This document shows positions 61,057 to 64,000 of a stretch of 64,000 nt of DNA, piece after piece. The position numbers and the translations under genes were made by a program. Under the pieces are notes generated by a model that had not been told where the DNA came from, searched no databases, and saw only the letters and a program-made list of their open reading frames with translations. How positions within the stretch are numbered: the stretch's first letter is position 1; every line of letters begins with the position of its first letter. Source of the DNA: Pteria penguin (taxonomy: Eukaryota; Mollusca; Bivalvia; Pterioida; Pteriidae); assembly GCA_035048485.1 (NCBI GenBank), contig CM068581.1, positions 9,189,430 to 9,253,429 on the forward strand, read 5' to 3'.

Positions 61057-62030
61057 ATGCTCCCCAGAAACTTTCGGGGGAGCAAATATAATCGATGTCG
61101 TTTCCGTGTCTTTCCGTCTGTCCGTCCGTCTGAGCTCATATCTCATATACCTTTTATCAGAAATTGATTATACTTTACCAAAACATTATTTAGGTGAAGG
61201 GCTTTAGGTTAAAGGTCACTCAAGGTCATTTCTGAAAAGTCAAGGTCACTGTCAACTATGACTTGAAATACAATGAAGTACGTATATTTCATACACCTTT
61301 CATCAGAATTTAATCATACTTCACCAAAATATTACTTAGGTTAGCGGTTTTGGACAAAGGTTACCCAAAGTCGTTTCTGAAAGGTCAAAGTCACTTCTTT
61401 AGTATGACTTAAAACACCATGTAGTACGTTTATTTCGTACATATTTCATAAGAATTGGATCATAATACACCAAAAAAGTATTTAGGTTAAAGGTATTTAG
61501 ACAAAGGTCACTCAAAGTCATTTCTGAAAGGTCAAGGTCACTTATTATCTATTACTTAAAATACCATGAAGTATGTTTATCTCCTACATCTTTCATTAGA
61601 ATTTGATCATACTTCACAAAAATATTATTTAGGTTAAAGGCTTGTGGGCAAAGCTACCAAAGTCATTTCTGAGAGGTCAAGGTCACTTATTAACTATAAC
61701 TTTAAAAAAAAACCCATGAAGTACTTATATCTCCTACACCTTTCATCAGAATTTTATCATACTTCATTGCTGAGAGGTCAAGGTTACGATGAAAAGTTTT
61801 ATTTCATAACTAATCAAGATCAAACTTACTCATTTTAGTTTAAGATACTGTGATCACTTAGGGGACAGATATACAGTAGTTATACCGTTGGAAATAGAGT
61901 TTACCTGGCAACGCTTGCTGTGCTTCTAGAAGCATCCATCAGTTTTACTGAATTTTTGTATATGATTTGAGTCATCAATTTCCTGCATTATAACTGCCGT
62001 CCGGGGAGCATCCATCAGTTTTACTATTTT
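61057..62030 (+). repeat. half-site family, most complete copy
   Basis: Opens with the hairpin ATGCTCCCCAGAAACTTTCG then GGGGAGCA, followed by GTCTTTCCGTCTGTCCGTCCG. Five units of about 150 bp follow (TCATACTTCACCAAAATATT, AGGTTAAAGG, AAGGTCACTCAAGGTCATTT, GAAAGGTCAAGGTCACT). It closes with GGGGAGCATCCATCAGTTTT at about 62003; a related sentence lies at 61930. The opening ATGCTCCCC and closing GGGGAGCAT form a short inverted pair, so these may be true element ends about 0.95 kb apart. Confidence 0.78.
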
Positions 62031-62420
62031 CAATTTTTTTTATTTATTTTTTTTTTTATTTGCTGCAATTTATGTAATTCAAGAGTTATTAGGATGTTTT
62101 ATAATGTCGAAATTTAAATAATTTGACTATTATGAATATTTGCTACTGTTTATTTGAGCCAGAACTGGTATGCTGGAGCGTAGCATTTTTTCAATTCATT
62201 CTGCACCACCAACAACAGTATCTGATTGCTGTAAATGATTAGAATCTATGGACTCAATGGTTATTTGAAATTTTATTGTCATGATTTAATTTTCTTGAAG
62301 TTCATAAATGTTATGTATTTGCACATTTTTACAAAGAGTCAATTGTTTGTCATTGCGATTGTGAACAGATGTGCAAATCCATTTGACCACTTGCTCCTCC
62401 CGGTCAGATGTATCTGAATA
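62031..62420. other. unassigned spacer
   Basis: T-rich run at 62034-62060; no gene recognised. Confidence 0.45.
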
Positions 62421-62567
62421 ACGCTCGCTTCTTGTCTAGCTTTAATGCAGAGATGTCAGTGATTCTAACAACGCTCGCTTCTTGTCTAGCTTTAATGCAG
62501 ATGTCAGTGATTCTAACAACCCTCGCTTCTTGTCTAGCTTTAATGCAGATGTCAGTGGTTCTAACAT
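62421..62567. repeat. 48/50-bp triple repeat
   Basis: Three copies of CGCTCGCTTCTTGTCTAGCT, TTAATGCAGATGTCAGTG and ATTCTAACA. The first has an extra AG (GCAGAGATG). The plus frame 62408-62731 is open across it by chance. Confidence 0.92.
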
Positions 62568-64000
62568 ACCGTCTACAAACATATACTACTTTTTGTTTTG
62601 ACTCAGTTTGGTTTATTTTATTCTATTTTAACGGAAAAAGTACTTTTTGTATTATGTTAGAGGCATCGTTCACAACACTGGGTCTTTCGATTAACCATGC
62701 TATTGTGAAGAGGGACTACTTCCGGAATTAAAATGATGAAAGCCGAGAACCAATTAGTGACAGTGGTGGTTGTCACGAATTTAAGGCTTTATTATTATCA
62801 TTTATCTTTATTACTTGTAGACAATCTTGAGTTTTCGTCTACGTTGTTAGATCCTTCCATCTCCTGGCGTCCCATGAGCAGAATTCAAAATCCACATCAT
62901 GTCATTTTTCTTCATCTCAGCATGAAAGGCTGAAATCAATATGGATAATTATCGCTTTAATGGTTCATATGCATTTGAAATCATGACCAACACACTTAAT
63001 TTGACTTTCAGATCTTGAGCTCTGTTGTTATCAATTTTACTGCTTCAGACTCTTTGTACTTGAAATTGATCTCGGCGCTTTACCATACATAGATATATCT
63101 GTGTGGATTTCGTGTTAGATGTACTTGTTTGTGAATTATGCTATTGTGCGGGCCGCACAGCACAACACTGATGACTTCAGCCAGGAATACATGTTTGGAC
63201 TACTATTGGAAATTCTTGAGCTCAGTTGACGCAATCAATGCAAATTAGTTGGAGCAGATATAGGTTTAAGTGATACTCTTTCTAGTGAGGTTTAAAGAAG
63301 TGGAAATATTCATTATACCATAGGCATCCATGTGGAAGTATGAACTTAACGTACAGAGCGACACCTCCAGGATCAGTAATAGCGACCCCACCAGATTGAT
63401 TCAATAATGCAGTAGAAATGTGCATATAGGATATCTATTAATGTACAGATTGAAGCGTGAATGATAACATATATAACACTATGTTTGTCAATAAATACTT
63501 TTAGAGATTGGGTTTATAGATTTGTGATCCATTATGGCATGGTCTTGTCTGTCGTCTAGCAGCAGGTAAGAATTTATTTACTTGATTAATATATGCATTG
63601 TGTAGATATATCAAAGCATTGTAAACAATTCCTTGCCGTAATGGCTATATAATTCACAGTTAATAAGACAGTATGCTTACAATGTAACCTTTAGAAGGGA
63701 AGTAGTACTCGAGCTTGCTTTGACCTACTCTGAAAACTACGTATAGCAGCATTGCAGTCTATATCGAGAGTTCATCACAAGGGTCATTTGATTTTCAAAA
63801 ATTAATCGCTGATGCTTTACTATCTGTATAATCAAAATATGATATGAAATCAGTTCAATAGTTGTCTTTTTCTCATTATTATGCGTACAATTAGTTGTAA
63901 ATATCCAAGAGATAGGCAGTTTATGCAGAAGAAAAAAATGATTTTTATAGCAACTACGCCTATCATGAATGCTTAATAAGAGCTCTCAATCTCAGTACGT
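62568..64000. other. unassigned spacer to window end
   Basis: No gene, RNA or element boundary that I can support. The frame at 62733-62933 has no domain. Confidence 0.4.

Overview
The window is AT-rich, repeat-dominated animal nuclear DNA with no bacterial or viral gene organisation. Several traits suggest a mollusc, most likely a bivalve. These are tRNA-derived SINEs with TTGG- or ATCA-type tails, long (TA)n tracts, and a dispersed repeat family built from TGACCTTGACCT-like half-sites next to GTCTGTCCGTCC stretches. This assignment is inference from repeat style; no species-diagnostic gene is present.

Coding content is minimal. The one convincing coding segment is a plus-strand exon at 12986-13253: signal-anchor-like N-terminus, one membrane span, acidic cytoplasmic stretch, with a splice acceptor in front and a donor behind. 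A second, much weaker exon candidate lies on the minus strand at 27620-27781. Almost every other open frame is a by-product of tandem repeats or mobile elements.

About 10-11 kb is tandem minisatellite in eight unrelated arrays: 76 bp (1-449), 44 bp (885-3031), 37/38 bp (16384-18566), about 50 bp (20697-21602), 56 bp (27788-28350), 72 bp (32748-34925), 60 bp (38565-40190) and 39 bp (42456-43201). The 37/38-bp and 72-bp arrays have higher-order periods of about 674 and 627 bp, and the 60-bp array shows a partly dimeric order.

Mobile DNA fills much of the rest. There are two main tRNA-derived SINE families. Family A copies lie at 5528, 49476, 59670 and 60341, with an older relative at 5388. Family B copies lie at 13627, 14490, 22391 and 43265. 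Many have clear target-site duplications. Several inverted-repeat DNA elements are present at 4428, 10565, 14580, 44700, 46106 and 55133. A 3.2-kb foldback-like element at 55676-58852 has ends made of about 10-bp subrepeats. Three nested insertions give relative ages: SINE A inside an older SINE A, a 740-bp terminal-inverted-repeat element inside SINE B, and a 456-bp element inside a palindromic motif array.

The most unusual structures are: an 11-unit array of nuclear-receptor-type DR0 and everted half-sites (30482-32075), belonging to a family that starts with a structurally conserved hairpin; a 157-bp perfect palindrome around a tRNA-like SINE (8538-9032); the foldback element with an internal array of TAATTA palindromes; and the 72-bp array that is open in several frames on both strands.
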